A DNA stretch of 64,000 bases from Rhynchopus euleeides (GCA_963210315.1 OY723276.1:1860001-1924000); one strand, 5' to 3'; positions 1 to 10,240 are shown, counted from the stretch's first letter. A program made the numbers and translations. The notes: generated by a model from the letters alone, not told the origin.

Positions 1-601
1 AAAACACACCCCGTGTGGTAGAGAAAATACGGCAAGAGTCTCGGTGGGTCGGAAGAGCAGATGGTTCCCGCAACAGCTCCCGGGGAGCGGCGGGTATTTC
101 GCATAGGATGCCGGATGTGTGAACACGTTTGTGCGGTTTGCCCTGTGTTGTGTGAACATATGTGTATGTGTGTGTGTATGCTCCACCCAACCCGACACAT
201 TTTCTGTACTTCAGACAGGTAAGGTCACTCGACACGCGGGGGGGGGGGGGGTTTTGTTGTGTGTTTTTTCTGCCAGCCGACATCACTAGCGCCAGCGAGA
301 AAAAAAAACGCGTGACGAGTGACGGGTTGAGGTGGAAGCGATCAATGCAAAAATCATCTGAAAGGAAGACTCGAGAGACTGCTGCTGTATTTTCCCGTAC
401 ATCCGGGGCCCTACCCCCCCCCCCCCTCCCGGCCCGCCTTTTGGTGGGGCTGTGTCTGAAAGCTTTTTTGTGGTATGCAATGATTGCTGTGCCGAGGCTG
501 TCGCTGCCACCCCCTCCTTTCCAAGGTGACACATCTGGTGGGTATTCTTCGCCACCAAGAGGCTCTGAAGGTTCCTTGAGGTTGAGGTAGGACTTAGAAG
601 G
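1..601. other. Non-coding region upstream of the WSC/Pro-Thr giant gene
   Basis: I see no supported gene here. The stretch has GT-rich microsatellite-like sequence (about 150-180), a G run near 239-250 and a C run near 413-426. A pyrimidine-rich stretch at about 509-521 ends in AAG, 80 bases before the ATG at 602. It could be a splice or trans-splice acceptor, but nothing in the sequence proves it. The overlapping small frames on both strands have no recognisable domain. Confidence 0.6.
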
Positions 602-3600
602 ATGCGCCATGCGGCAAGGCTTGCCTTGTTCCTGGCAGCGCATGCCTGTGTGCTGGGAGGTGTCGGGGCATCCGTCCTGCTGAGCACCCTCAAAGCCGGG
701 TTTGTGAATGTCGATTCGACAACGTTCAGTGCGGCGGGAGGGAGGGCGGTGTTTATAGACAAGAAGGCGGAGCTGAAGGTCGTCTCTCTTCAAGATCTGA
801 ACGCCATCTCCGAGACAGCATCGATGCCGGTGTCTGACGTCCTGTCGGCGCAACTCGTGTCGGGGTCGACGAAGACTGTCCTTATCACAGTCTATGCACA
901 GAAGGTAAACTTTGCTAGGTTGGACACCCTCCCAGTCTCCGACGGTGACACATGGGGTGACCAGTCGTACGCTGCTGGCAACTGTGCCTTCACCGCGAGC
1001 GGGGGGGCCCCGCCCAAAGTGGGTGTTGTGGTGCAGGCCAACGGAAAGATGGGGTTTGCTTCTGGCGATTGGGACACGCTGATGGCTACCATCCCGGCGC
1101 CCTCGCTGGATTGGTCCGCCTACCAAATCCCGGGGTCCAGCGCCGGGTGTGTCCCGGTGGGCGTCAGCAATGCAATCATCATGGGTGGTGACACAAACAT
1201 TGGGGGCGGGCTGCGAAGGCCACTCTTCCCGCATGGAAGCGTGGTTGTGCCGTTTTCAGGCAACAAACCAGTTGTGGAACCGGTCAGGGGGTATGCGGTG
1301 ATCGATTACGGTTCATGTGGGGGTTTTCGAACGTGCGTCTTCTTCATCGACTCGAAGGGGGTGATGTCGATGACAGTTGGGGCCACCGGGATCGTGGCTA
1401 CGTCTCCCGACTACATCGATGGAAATTTCAAAAACATGACATCGCCGATCTCCATACACTCCCACGGAAAATACGTAGTCATTGCGACTGCCCTGAGGGT
1501 GTTCTACTACGAAGCAGTCTCAAAGCACGAGGGCACGAAGGACTACCCAGGGCTGATTCTACACGACTCGTATGCCGTCAGGTCACCCCCTTTCGACATC
1601 ATGACGGCGTCGCACTCCGTGCAAGCACAGCTGATCTCCGACAACGAAGTCCTGGTGATGCTCGGGGATTCACTCAGTGCGGTGCTGATGGGCCTGAATG
1701 CCGTCCCCGCCTACAGCCCGAGGGGGTGCTTCAGGGCGGTGCTGTCCCAAGGTCATGCCATCGTGCTGGAGGACAGGGTCTTCGGGAGTGTTACCCTCTG
1801 CGCTGAGTACTGCCAGCTGCGGGCATTTGGCGCCCCATTCCACTACTTTGGGCTCGGGGGGGGCGGCATCTGCGGGTGTGCAGACCAACTGACCTTGGGG
1901 AACGACATACCTGAGATATGCAATGAGGCGTGCCAGGAGAACAGCGCGGATGTGTGTGGGTCGGCTGTTGGTGTCGCCCCCGATGATGTGGGGTATTCGA
2001 TCTGGTCCTTCGACCCGGCGACACCGCCCCTCGTCGGCATGGAGTATGTTGGGTGCTTCTTCAACGAGGTGCCGTTGGCAGATAGCTCCGTGTCAACGAT
2101 GGCGAATTCACCGGCGCTCTGCCTGCAGTTCTGCAAGGGCGTGAACACTGAGTACTTCAGGTTGGAAAAGGATGACTGTGCCTGTGTGAACAGCTACAAC
2201 ATTGTGGGAGCTGCTCTGAAGTGCTACGACGCGTGCACTGCCGATGGGGCGTATTCCTGCGGTGGGGATGGCCAGAGCTCCGTGTACCGGATCCTGGGGG
2301 TGACGCCGGCCCCGTCAACGGCAGTGCCGACAGGTGCTCCCGCGACGCCTTTCCCTGAGACAGTGTCTCCTCACACAGCTGCACCGGATTCAGTGTCCCC
2401 TTTCACATCTGCACCGGCAACACCTGCGCCGCCTACATTGCCCCCGCCAACGTCTGTGCCGGCAACTGATGCTCCCACACAACCCCCAACGTCTGTGCCG
2501 ACAGGTGCTCCTGCGACGCCTTTCCCTGTGTCAGTGTCTCCTGACACAGCTGCACCAGATTCAATGTCCCCTTTCACATCTGCACCGGCAACACCTGCGC
2601 CGCCTATATTGCCCCCGCCAACGTCTGTGCCGGCAACTGATGCTCCCACACAACCCCCAACGTCTGTGCCGACAGGTGCTCCTGCGACGCCTTTCCCTGT
2701 GTCAGTGTCTCCTGACACAGCTGCACCAGATTCAATGTCCCCTTTCACATCTGCACCGGCAACACCTGCGCCGCCTATATTGCCCCCGCCAACGTCTGTG
2801 CCGGCAACTGATGCTCCCACACAACCCCCAACGTCTGTGCCGACAGGTGCTCCTGCGACGCCTTTCCCTGTGTCAGTGTCTCCTGACACAGCTGCACCAG
2901 ATTCAATGTCCCCTTTCACATCTGCACCGGCAACACCTGCGCCGCCTACATTGCCCCCGCCAACGTCTGTGCCGGCAACTGATGCTCCCACACAACCCCC
3001 AACGTCTGTGCCGACAGGTGCTCCTGCGACGCCTTTCCCTGTGTCAGTGTCTCCTGACACAGCTGCACCAGATTCAATGTCCCCTTTCACATCTGCACCG
3101 GCAACACCTGCGCCGCCTACATTGCCCCCGCCAACGTCTGTGCCGGCAACTGATGCTCCCACACAACCCCCAACGTCTGTGCCGACAGGTGCTCCTGCGA
3201 CGCCTTTCCCTGTGTCAGTGTCTCCTGACACAGCTGCACCAGATTCAATGTCCCCTTTCACATCTGCACCGGCAACACCTGCGCCGCCTACATTGCCCCC
3301 GCCAACGTCTGTGCCGGCAACTGATGCTCCCACACAACCCCCAACGTCTGTGCCGACAGGTGCTCCTGCGACGCCTTTCCCTGTGTCAGTGTCTCCTGAC
3401 ACAGCTGCACCAGATTCAATGCCCCCTTTCACATCTGCACCGGCAACACCTGCGCCGCCTACATTGCCCCCGCCAACGTCTGTGCCGGCAACTGATGCTC
3501 CCACACAACCCCCAACGTCTGTGCCGACAGGTGCTCCTGCGACGCCTTTCCCTGTGTCAGTGTCTCCTGACACAGCTGCACCAGATTCAATGCCCCCTTT

Positions 3601-6600
3601 CACATCTGCACCGGCAACACCTGCGCCGCCTACATTGCCCCCGCCAACGTCTGTGCCGGCAACTGATGCTCCCACACAACCCCCAACGTCTGTGCCGACA
3701 GGTGCTCCTGCGACGCCTTTCCCTGTGTCAGTGTCTCCTGACACAGCTGCACCAGATTCAATGTCCCCTTTCACATCTGCACCGGCAACACCTGCGCCGC
3801 CTATATTGCCCCCGCCAACGTCTGTGCCGGCAACTGATGCTCCCACACAACCCCCAACGTCTGTGCCGACAGGTGCTCCTGCGACGCCTTTCCCTGTGTC
3901 AGTGTCTCCTGACACAGCTGCACCAGATTCAATGTCCCCTTTCACATCTGCACCGGCAACACCTGCGCCGCCTACATTGCCCCCGCCAACGTCTGTGCCG
4001 GCAACTGATGCTCCCACACAACCCCCAACGTCTGTGCCGACAGGTGCTCCTGCGACGCCTTTCCCTGTGTCAGTGTCTCCTGACACAGCTGCACCAGATT
4101 CAATGTCCCCTTTCACATCTGCACCGGCAACACCTGCGCCGCCTACATTGCCCCCGCCAACGTCTGTGCCGGCAACTGATGCTCCCACACAACCCCCAAC
4201 GTCTGTGCCGACAGGTGCTCCTGCGACGCCTTTCCCTGTGTCAGTGTCTCCTGACACAGCTGCACCAGATTCAATGTCCCCTTTCACATCTGCACCGGCA
4301 ACACCTGCGCCGCCTACATTGCCCCCGCCAACGTCTGTGCCGGCAACTGATGCTCCCACACAACCCCCAACGTCTGTGCCGACAGGTGCTCCTGCGACGC
4401 CTTTCCCTGTGTCAGTGTCTCCTGACACAGCTGCACCAGATTCAATGCCCCCTTTCACATCTGCACCGGCAACACCTGCGCCGCCTACATTGCCCCCGCC
4501 AACGTCTGTGCCGGCAACTGATGCTCCCACACAACCCCCAACGTCTGTGCCGACAGGTGCTCCTGCGACGCCTTTCCCTGTGTCAGTGTCTCCTGACACA
4601 GCTGCACCAGATTCAATGTCCCCTTTCACATCTGCACCGGCAACACCTGCGCCGCCTACATTGCCCCCGCCAACGTCTGTGCCGGCAACTGATGCTCCCA
4701 CACAACCCCCAACGTCTGTGCCGACAGGTGCTCCCGCGACGCCTTTCCCTGTGACAGCGTCTCCTGACACAGCTGCACCTGCGTCAGGGCCCCCTTTCAC
4801 ATCTGCGCCAGCAACATCTGCGCCACACACGTTGCCCCCGCCAACGCCTGTGCCTGCGACAGGTGCCCCGCCCAACGGCCCTCGTATGACACTGCCGCCG
4901 AAATTTACACCCACACTTGTGCCGGCAACTGTGGTGCCTGGAACACCTGCGCCGGACACAGGGTCCCCGCCAACACCTGCGCCTGCGACAGGTGCTCCCG
5001 CGACACCTTTCCCTGAGACAGTGACCCCTGACACAGCTGCACCGACAACACCCGCGCCGACGGTAGTGCCAGTGCCGCACATAACACCTGCGCCCCCCAC
5101 AGGGTCCCCGCCAACACCTGCGCCTGCGACAGGTGGTCCTGCCACCGCTTCCCCTGCGACATTGCACCCACCCGGGACCGAGACACCCAATACTGCTGCC
5201 CCTGCCACCTCTTTGCCGTTGACGTTGACACCTGAAACGCCGGCACCACCGACACCCCCACCGACAGTGCCTGCCTCCACGACACCTGCGACAGGTGTGC
5301 CAGACACCCCTGCGCCTGCGACACCTGCGCCTGTCTTTCCCACATCTGCGGCACCACAATCACCGGCACCACCTCCATCCAAACCTGCTGCCCCAGCAAC
5401 CCCCTCACCCTCCCAGGTCCTCTCAACGCCAGCGCCCGCCACGCTGACCCCCCGCCAGCTGCCCACACACCCGCCCACGACACCCGCACCCGCAGCCCCG
5501 CCGCGGGGAACCGAGACACCCGCCTCTACCTCCACCCCACCCGCCGCCCCGGCCTGGCCCCCACTTGGGCCGACAGCACACCCCCCTGTGCGGCCCACCT
5601 TTGCACCGACCCTGGTGCCCAACCCGCACACTGGGCTGCCGCCTCTGCCGGATGACCTGCTGAACGAGACCTCCCCGATCACCACACCGCCAGAGAGATT
5701 GCCCCTCCTCACGCAGAGCGCCTTGGAGCAGCAGGAGAACGCGAAGGCAATCGGCGACGTCGCAGGCACCGCAACCCTGGGGCTGACGCTGCTGGGGGGA
5801 GCCAGCGCCAGCTCCGCGCCAGGCAACCTGATGGTCATCAGCGGGATTGAGTGCAGGAGCGAGATGGATGACAGCGACAAGATGGACCGCCTGCTGCACC
5901 CGCTGGGCTTCCGCATCGAAGGTGTTGCCGGGGCCGGCGCCATCGTTGGCAACGTGCTTCTATGGGGCGGTGTTTCTGCAGTCTTCACCGCAACCGTGCG
6001 CCTCCTGCAGGCCCTGGGCTTCGGCACCACCCGCGGTGCCGAGGAGGCCACCCCCTGGCAGCGCTCCGCCGCAGCCCTCCGCTACCCCTCGGTGCTGCTC
6101 CCCATTCCGATGCTGCTGTTCGCAGGTGTCGTGCCGCCCGCTTTCGACATTATCTTCAACAGGCATGAGAGCGTGGTGGTCAGCGTCATCGGCGTGTTCG
6201 GGCTGATTGCAAGCCTGGCGTTTGTCGGGGTGCTGTGGCACGTCAGCCCTGTCCCGGAGGCGCATGTCGAGGGTGTGCGGGGAAGGCCTCTTCTCCAGCG
6301 TATCTTCCTGGGGAAGTCGGAGTGGGTTTCGCACTCGCAGAAGCCGCTCTATGTGGAGCGGTATGGCATCGTGTTCGACGTGCATAACCACCTCCCGTGG
6401 GTGAAGGGGAAGTATTTTGCGCTGGAGCTGCTCCCGCTGTACCCCATCGCAGCGCTGGTGAGCATTCGCAGTTCTGACTGGGGGGTCTGCGTCTTCAAGG
6501 TTTCGGCGACAGCCTTCGTGATGCTGGTCTGCAGCTGGGTCACCATTGCGAAGCAGGTGTTCCACGTCCCCTTCCTCACCGTGGTGGTGGCGTCAAGCAA

Positions 6601-7291
6601 CATCCTCATGGCGGTCGGGCTGCTGCTTTACGCTGTGGCGTACTCCCTGCATGACATGCACCACTGGACTATCGAGCTCGCCCAGTTCGCCTTCACCATC
6701 GCGATGGTTGTGTGCCTCCTCCGCGCGTTGTATGATCTGTGCACCTTCATGCGTGACCTCTGTGGGTGTGACTCGCGTGTCAAGGGCTTAACGCTCGACG
6801 ATATTCCGCTGGATGCGGTGGCAGAGCCGAGCGACATGCAGCCTGCCCAGGAGCCCTCTCCGATGCAGCAGAAGCAGCGCATGCTGAGCGAGGCGGAGAC
6901 CTCGCTGCTGGGCAACGAGGTGTTCCCAACCCCAGGGCGGTCGCCGGGCAGCAGCTTCGTCTTCTCCCACACCCTGAGCCCGCGTTCTGTCGAGCTGGCC
7001 AATGCGTCTGGCAACACCTCGTCTTTCCGGCGCAGCAGGTATTCGGGAGGGAGGAGCGCTCTGGGGAGTGGCCTCGGGTGGGCGGACACCGTGTCGTCGG
7101 TGCGGTCGTCAGATGACGGGGCACATCCCCTGCAGCAGCAGAGCCCGACGCGGAAGCGTGCGTCGACGGGCAGGGGGTCCATGCGGTTCAACGGAGGGGG
7201 GTCAGTCTCCCGCCTGCTGGTTCAGCCCACGTCTCCCGATGAGGTGGGCAGTGTCACCACGCCGACGAAGAGGGCTGTTACGTTTGTTTAG
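602..7291 (+). CDS. Giant secreted/membrane protein with two WSC-type domains, Pro/Thr repeats and a multi-pass C-terminus
   Basis: 2229 codons without an intron, starting at the ATG at 602 and ending TAG. Residues 1-24 look like a signal peptide. Residues 25-370 are a beta-rich unknown region. Two Cys-rich modules follow (about 375-465 and 480-563). The second begins YVGCFF and has the C..FC..C.C..C..C spacing of WSC domains, which bind carbohydrate in fungal stress sensors and other surface proteins. Residues about 567-1376 are a nearly perfect 57-residue Pro/Thr/Ser repeat, and a degenerate PT-rich stalk runs to about 1690. This looks like a mucin-like, heavily O-glycosylated spacer. About seven hydrophobic segments follow (near 1783, 1830, 1858, 1939, 1962, 1993 and 2026). 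The tail of about 180 residues is Ser-rich and probably cytosolic. I infer a surface receptor or adhesin on a stalk. The function is unknown. Confidence 0.85.
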   Translation: MRHAARLALFLAAHACVLGGVGASVLLSTLKAGFVNVDSTTFSAAGGRAVFIDKKAELKVVSLQDLNAISETASMPVSDVLSAQLVSGSTKTVLITVYAQKVNFARLDTLPVSDGDTWGDQSYAAGNCAFTASGGAPPKVGVVVQANGKMGFASGDWDTLMATIPAPSLDWSAYQIPGSSAGCVPVGVSNAIIMGGDTNIGGGLRRPLFPHGSVVVPFSGNKPVVEPVRGYAVIDYGSCGGFRTCVFFIDSKGVMSMTVGATGIVATSPDYIDGNFKNMTSPISIHSHGKYVVIATALRVFYYEAVSKHEGTKDYPGLILHDSYAVRSPPFDIMTASHSVQAQLISDNEVLVMLGDSLSAVLMGLNAVPAYSPRGCFRAVLSQGHAIVLEDRVFGSVTLCAEYCQLRAFGAPFHYFGLGGGGICGCADQLTLGNDIPEICNEACQENSADVCGSAVGVAPDDVGYSIWSFDPATPPLVGMEYVGCFFNEVPLADSSVSTMANSPALCLQFCKGVNTEYFRLEKDDCACVNSYNIVGAALKCYDACTADGAYSCGGDGQSSVYRILGVTPAPSTAVPTGAPATPFPETVSPHTAAPDSVSPFTSAPATPAPPTLPPPTSVPATDAPTQPPTSVPTGAPATPFPVSVSPDTAAPDSMSPFTSAPATPAPPILPPPTSVPATDAPTQPPTSVPTGAPATPFPVSVSPDTAAPDSMSPFTSAPATPAPPILPPPTSVPATDAPTQPPTSVPTGAPATPFPVSVSPDTAAPDSMSPFTSAPATPAPPTLPPPTSVPATDAPTQPPTSVPTGAPATPFPVSVSPDTAAPDSMSPFTSAPATPAPPTLPPPTSVPATDAPTQPPTSVPTGAPATPFPVSVSPDTAAPDSMSPFTSAPATPAPPTLPPPTSVPATDAPTQPPTSVPTGAPATPFPVSVSPDTAAPDSMPPFTSAPATPAPPTLPPPTSVPATDAPTQPPTSVPTGAPATPFPVSVSPDTAAPDSMPPFTSAPATPAPPTLPPPTSVPATDAPTQPPTSVPTGAPATPFPVSVSPDTAAPDSMSPFTSAPATPAPPILPPPTSVPATDAPTQPPTSVPTGAPATPFPVSVSPDTAAPDSMSPFTSAPATPAPPTLPPPTSVPATDAPTQPPTSVPTGAPATPFPVSVSPDTAAPDSMSPFTSAPATPAPPTLPPPTSVPATDAPTQPPTSVPTGAPATPFPVSVSPDTAAPDSMSPFTSAPATPAPPTLPPPTSVPATDAPTQPPTSVPTGAPATPFPVSVSPDTAAPDSMPPFTSAPATPAPPTLPPPTSVPATDAPTQPPTSVPTGAPATPFPVSVSPDTAAPDSMSPFTSAPATPAPPTLPPPTSVPATDAPTQPPTSVPTGAPATPFPVTASPDTAAPASGPPFTSAPATSAPHTLPPPTPVPATGAPPNGPRMTLPPKFTPTLVPATVVPGTPAPDTGSPPTPAPATGAPATPFPETVTPDTAAPTTPAPTVVPVPHITPAPPTGSPPTPAPATGGPATASPATLHPPGTETPNTAAPATSLPLTLTPETPAPPTPPPTVPASTTPATGVPDTPAPATPAPVFPTSAAPQSPAPPPSKPAAPATPSPSQVLSTPAPATLTPRQLPTHPPTTPAPAAPPRGTETPASTSTPPAAPAWPPLGPTAHPPVRPTFAPTLVPNPHTGLPPLPDDLLNETSPITTPPERLPLLTQSALEQQENAKAIGDVAGTATLGLTLLGGASASSAPGNLMVISGIECRSEMDDSDKMDRLLHPLGFRIEGVAGAGAIVGNVLLWGGVSAVFTATVRLLQALGFGTTRGAEEATPWQRSAAALRYPSVLLPIPMLLFAGVVPPAFDIIFNRHESVVVSVIGVFGLIASLAFVGVLWHVSPVPEAHVEGVRGRPLLQRIFLGKSEWVSHSQKPLYVERYGIVFDVHNHLPWVKGKYFALELLPLYPIAALVSIRSSDWGVCVFKVSATAFVMLVCSWVTIAKQVFHVPFLTVVVASSNILMAVGLLLYAVAYSLHDMHHWTIELAQFAFTIAMVVCLLRALYDLCTFMRDLCGCDSRVKGLTLDDIPLDAVAEPSDMQPAQEPSPMQQKQRMLSEAETSLLGNEVFPTPGRSPGSSFVFSHTLSPRSVELANASGNTSSFRRSRYSGGRSALGSGLGWADTVSSVRSSDDGAHPLQQQSPTRKRASTGRGSMRFNGGGSVSRLLVQPTSPDEVGSVTTPTKRAVTFV
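2330..4723 (+). repeat. 171-bp coding minisatellite (57-residue repeat, 14 units)
   Basis: The ACAGGTGCTC boundary recurs exactly every 171 bases from 2330 to 4724, giving 14 complete units. Units differ at a few positions only: TCAATGTCC or TCAATGCCC, and CCTACATTG or CCTATATTG. A period divisible by three keeps the host frame open, and also keeps long shadow frames open on both strands. Near identity between units implies recent expansion or gene conversion, so length polymorphism is likely. Confidence 0.95.
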
Positions 7292-7513
7292 CCTTCTGTT
7301 GTTTGTGTGGGTGGGCTGTGGCGTGTCGTAAAGATCATGCAAAAAAAGAAATCAAGGGAAATGTTCGGGCCAAGGGCAAGCCGCTGCTTTCGTGGCTTAT
7401 TTTCGCAGCGCTTTCGTTGTTTCCATCCGTTCATGATCCCAGAAAGCCCTCAAAAAAATCGCATTTCCGGTTGCACAAACAAAGCAAAGGAAAATCGGCA
7501 ATCCTTTTCTTCC

Positions 7514-7640
7514 CTCACACTCGTGTGCGCAGCAAGCGACCCACCTCAGCAAGCATCCAAACGTGCTCCATACACCAACCCCACCCTTCACCAGGCTCAG
7601 GGTGTGATTATCATTTCAGGGTTTTTGTGTGCGTCAACGC
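7514..7640 (+). repeat. Solo terminal (A-type) repeat of the element 1/4 YR retrotransposon family
   Basis: It begins with the hairpin CACACTCGTGTG, contains CCAAACGTGCTC, an ACCCCACCCTTCA-like stretch and CAGGCTCAGGGTGTGAT, and ends with GTGTGCGTCAACGC. The same blocks occur in the same order at 62828-62958 (A2 of element 4) and, more diverged, at 10241-10353 (A1 of element 1). No coding part accompanies it, so it is a solo or fragmented terminus. Confidence 0.65.
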
Positions 7641-7799
7641 AAAAAAAAATATATCATTGAAGGGTGCAAGACCCCTGGAAAGAGGACTAGGCACCACCAC
7701 TCCATATGTTAGGGGGCCGCCTCCGGCTCCCCCCTGCCTCTCGTCGCCCCCCTGGCCGCATCCCGGGTAAGCCCCTGTGCCCCATCTTGCAGGGGGGGG

Positions 7800-7886
7800 G
7801 GGGGGGGCACCGCCCGGTCCATCGCCTCGTTCGCCAGCGCATCGGCTTCGGCGTTCTGCCCCCGAGGGATTTGTGTGCGTCAACGC
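7800..7886 (-). pseudogene. RNase H (RVT_3-type) C-terminal fragment, copy 1
   Basis: The reverse complement of this stretch reads IPRGQNAEADALANEAMDRA. This is the PR..N..AD.LAN.A motif at the end of RVT_3-type RNase H domains, with the last catalytic Asp in place. No in-frame start or upstream RNase H core is present, so it is a remnant of a retroelement or RNase H gene in the opposite orientation. Confidence 0.5.
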
Positions 7887-7897
7887 AAAAAAAAATA

Positions 7898-9218
7898 CCG
7901 TATAATTGGTGCCCCTGATTTACCCCTTTTTCACTACGCACAAACTACGCAATCTGGGGGGGGGGTCTCGCTTTTTGGTCCCCCCCCAGTTTTTTTTGGT
8001 CCCCCTTTCTGTGTGGCTACTGAGACAGGACTGGAGGCACTGCGCTGACCGAGCAAAAAATTATTGCCAGAACTCACTATACACCGTACGAAAGAACGCA
8101 CGACATGTGGGGCGGGACTCCAGAAACACCTGGGCAAGGTTGCCCCATGCCCAGAAACACCTGAGAAGGAAGTGAGCTCCAGGAGCCGCGTAGAACACCC
8201 TCGAGATTGTGAATGATGATACGATCACAGCCTTCAGGGCGCTGCGAGGTGCCACCCTGAAGGTGGCCCTTGACATCAAGGAGAGCGTCGGCCGAGGGGT
8301 CGACGAAAAGCTGAAGAAGGCGCTACTGGCACTGGATCCCGCGGGGTATACGGAGGTCACCGCCACACAGGCAACCTCCGCTGACAACGTCCAGGAGACG
8401 TTATCCGAGGGGATCACAACGGCACTAGAGATCTGTGTCACGGGATCCAGGCGCCCACTCTCCCTCGACGGTCTGGGGATTGTTGTTGGGTATGGTGTCG
8501 TTTCCTGCAGCTGCAAAAAAGCGTAGCAACTGTGCTTCCTTCTTCCTTAATGATGCGTTGACGCTTCCACCCGGAGGAGCTGAAGCAGGCACCGCTTAAT
8601 GATGCGTTGATGCTTCCACCCGACGAGCTGAAGCAGGCACCGCGCCAAAGGGCACCCCCAAAGAGACCTGCAAAGACTGCGTCGAAACCCGCACCGAAGG
8701 CTGCCAGCGCTGCAGCACCTGAAGAACCTGCAGCACCTGCAGCACCTGAAGCGCCTGCACCCTCACTGACCCCGGAACAGCAAGAACTCCTTGAGTTTGG
8801 GGTCCCGGCATAGAGACAGAGAATGGCTGAGTAAATCAAAAAATGAGACCCCCCCCCCCCTTTTCACTACGCACAAACTACGCAATATGGGGTCGTCAGG
8901 GGCACCAGTATACGTAAATATTATGGAACGGGCCCATTTTTGGCCGGTCCGTTCCATAATATTTACGTTCCAAAATATTTACAGGGCCAGTTCGGGACTC
9001 GGTGGTGAGGACGGCTTGCGTCAGGAATCGCGCGAAAAGTGCACGAGTAGGTCCCGTCAGGGACTCTGTACGCCGTCCGATCACCTGGTCCAAGTCCCCG
9101 AGTCGCAGAAAGCCCTGTAAATATTATGGAACGAAAAAAATCTGGAACGCCAACCCACCAGCGTTCCAAAATATTTACGTTCCATAATATTTACGTTCCA
9201 AAATATTTACGTATACGG
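7898..9218. mobile_element. Non-autonomous TA-flanked DNA transposon
   Basis: The outer ends are the inverted sequences CCGTATA and TATACGG, flanked on both sides by TA (7896-7897 and 9219-9220). The related empty site exists at 7641-7660, where nine A residues run straight into TATATCATTGA. So a TA was duplicated, as in Tc1/mariner-type transposition. A second inverted pair (TTGGTGCCCCTGA at 7907-7919 and TCAGGGGCACCA at about 8896-8907) suggests the original right end was near 8914 and a second element then extended it. Inside are small frames (8209-8526, helical; 8607-8815, Ala/Pro-rich) with no transposase motif. Direct copies of TTTTCACTACGCACAAACTA lie near both original ends. Confidence 0.7.
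8908..9216. mobile_element. 309-bp MITE-like unit with 23-bp inverted ends
   Basis: The left end GTATACGTAAATATTATGGA and the right end CCAAAATATTTACGTATAC are inverted copies. The motif AAATATTnTGGAACG recurs inside in both orientations (8915-8930, 8949-8985, 9118-9133, 9165-9210), so the ends are sub-terminal repeat clusters. It sits at the right end of the 7898-9218 element. There is no coding capacity. Confidence 0.65.
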
Positions 9219-9365
9219 TATATCATTGAAGGGTGCAAGACCCCTGGAAAGAGGACTAGGCACCACCACTCCATATGTTAGGGGGCCGCCTCCGGCTCCC
9301 CCCTGCCTCTCGTCGCCCCCCTGGCCGCATCCCGGGTAAGCCCCTGTGCCCCATCTTGCAGGGGG

Positions 9366-9449
9366 GGGGCCACCGCCCGGTCCATCGCCTCGTTCGCCAG
9401 CGCATCGGCTTCGGCGTTCTGCCCCCGAGGGATTTGTGTGCGTCAACGC
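9366..9449 (-). pseudogene. RNase H (RVT_3-type) C-terminal fragment, copy 2
   Basis: Second copy of the minus-strand RNase H tail inside the ~240-bp repeat. It has the same PR..N..AD.LAN.A residues as copy 1. The two differ only in the length of the neighbouring G/C run. Confidence 0.45.
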
Positions 9450-9452
9450 AAC

Positions 9453-10240
9453 AACAAATTGCCAGGCGACGAGCGGTTGCTACTGAACTTTCCACACTCC
9501 GTCTTTCAAAAGCATACCCGCTGGCTGTTTCTCCAGAGCCCCTCTCATTGGGTGGCTGCTGTGTGTGAGCCACGCTCATCCCATTCCCTTTGCAAGCTCT
9601 CTTCCATTTGTTTATTCTGTTCCTCTTTTTTTTTTTTGCGATGCCTCCCCCAGGGGTGGAGCTTGAAATTTGGGGTTGCGGGCTGGATCGGGTCAGATCG
9701 GGTCAGCCAATTTTTTCTCACTGAATGGGTTCCCCCCCGGTTCGTCTCAGAGATCAGTGCTCGGGCCCAGCCTCCCGCGAGGGTACCGAAACTGATATGC
9801 AGCCCCGGACGCGCAAGGACTTGGTTACAAGACAAACACATGCCAGGGGGGTCTGGGGGGCGGAGCCCCCAGCCGCCGGAGGCCGCGGTAGTGAACATCT
9901 GTGACTTGCGGGCGTACGGATTCTGTGTGAGTTGGCTGCGTCCTCCTGAGGATACTGAGGGCGGTCTGTACTCCATTCCCTGATGTAAGGGCTTGGGTAC
10001 AAGACAGGCACATGCCACAGGGGGTCTGGGGGGCGGAGCCCCCCAGCCGCCGGAGGCCACGGTAGTAAACGTCTGTTGCACGGTACGGGTTGGGCAGCTT
10101 CATTTGTCCTCTATTGTGACTGTTTGAGGCCTGTGCTCATGTCGCTGGGGTCACTTTGCTCACGAAACGCCTCCTGGTCACCTTGAGACCCCAAGGCGAG
10201 GAGCCAACTTTTCCGGTTCCCCGAAAATCTATATTTTTTT
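9453..10240. other. Non-coding spacer with a duplicated GC-hairpin block
   Basis: I see no gene. A block of about 75 bases starting ACAAGACA.ACACATGCCA and containing the strong hairpin GGGGGGCGGAGCCCCC, followed by CAGCCGCCGGAGGCC, occurs at about 9828-9900 and again at about 9991-10075. The two copies are direct repeats. Their function is unknown. Confidence 0.55.

Larger units (their letters stand above)
7652..9452. repeat. Tandem pair of ~240-bp repeats, split by a 1.3-kb insertion
   Basis: The block from TATCATTGAAGGGTGCAAG to GTGTGCGTCAACGC occurs at 7652-7886 and again at 9221-9449. It is nearly identical apart from the length of a G run. The second copy is separated from the first only by the TA-flanked element at 7898-9218 and the A run before it, so before that insertion the two were a tandem pair. 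Confidence 0.8.

Noticed and set aside
2371-6051. 1226-codon minus-strand frame (Gly/Val/Ala-rich) and 806-codon + frame at 2334-4754 (Leu/Arg/Gln-rich)
   Set aside because: Both exist only because the 171-bp repeat is divisible by three and free of stops in several frames. The third frame carries a signal peptide, WSC modules and membrane segments.
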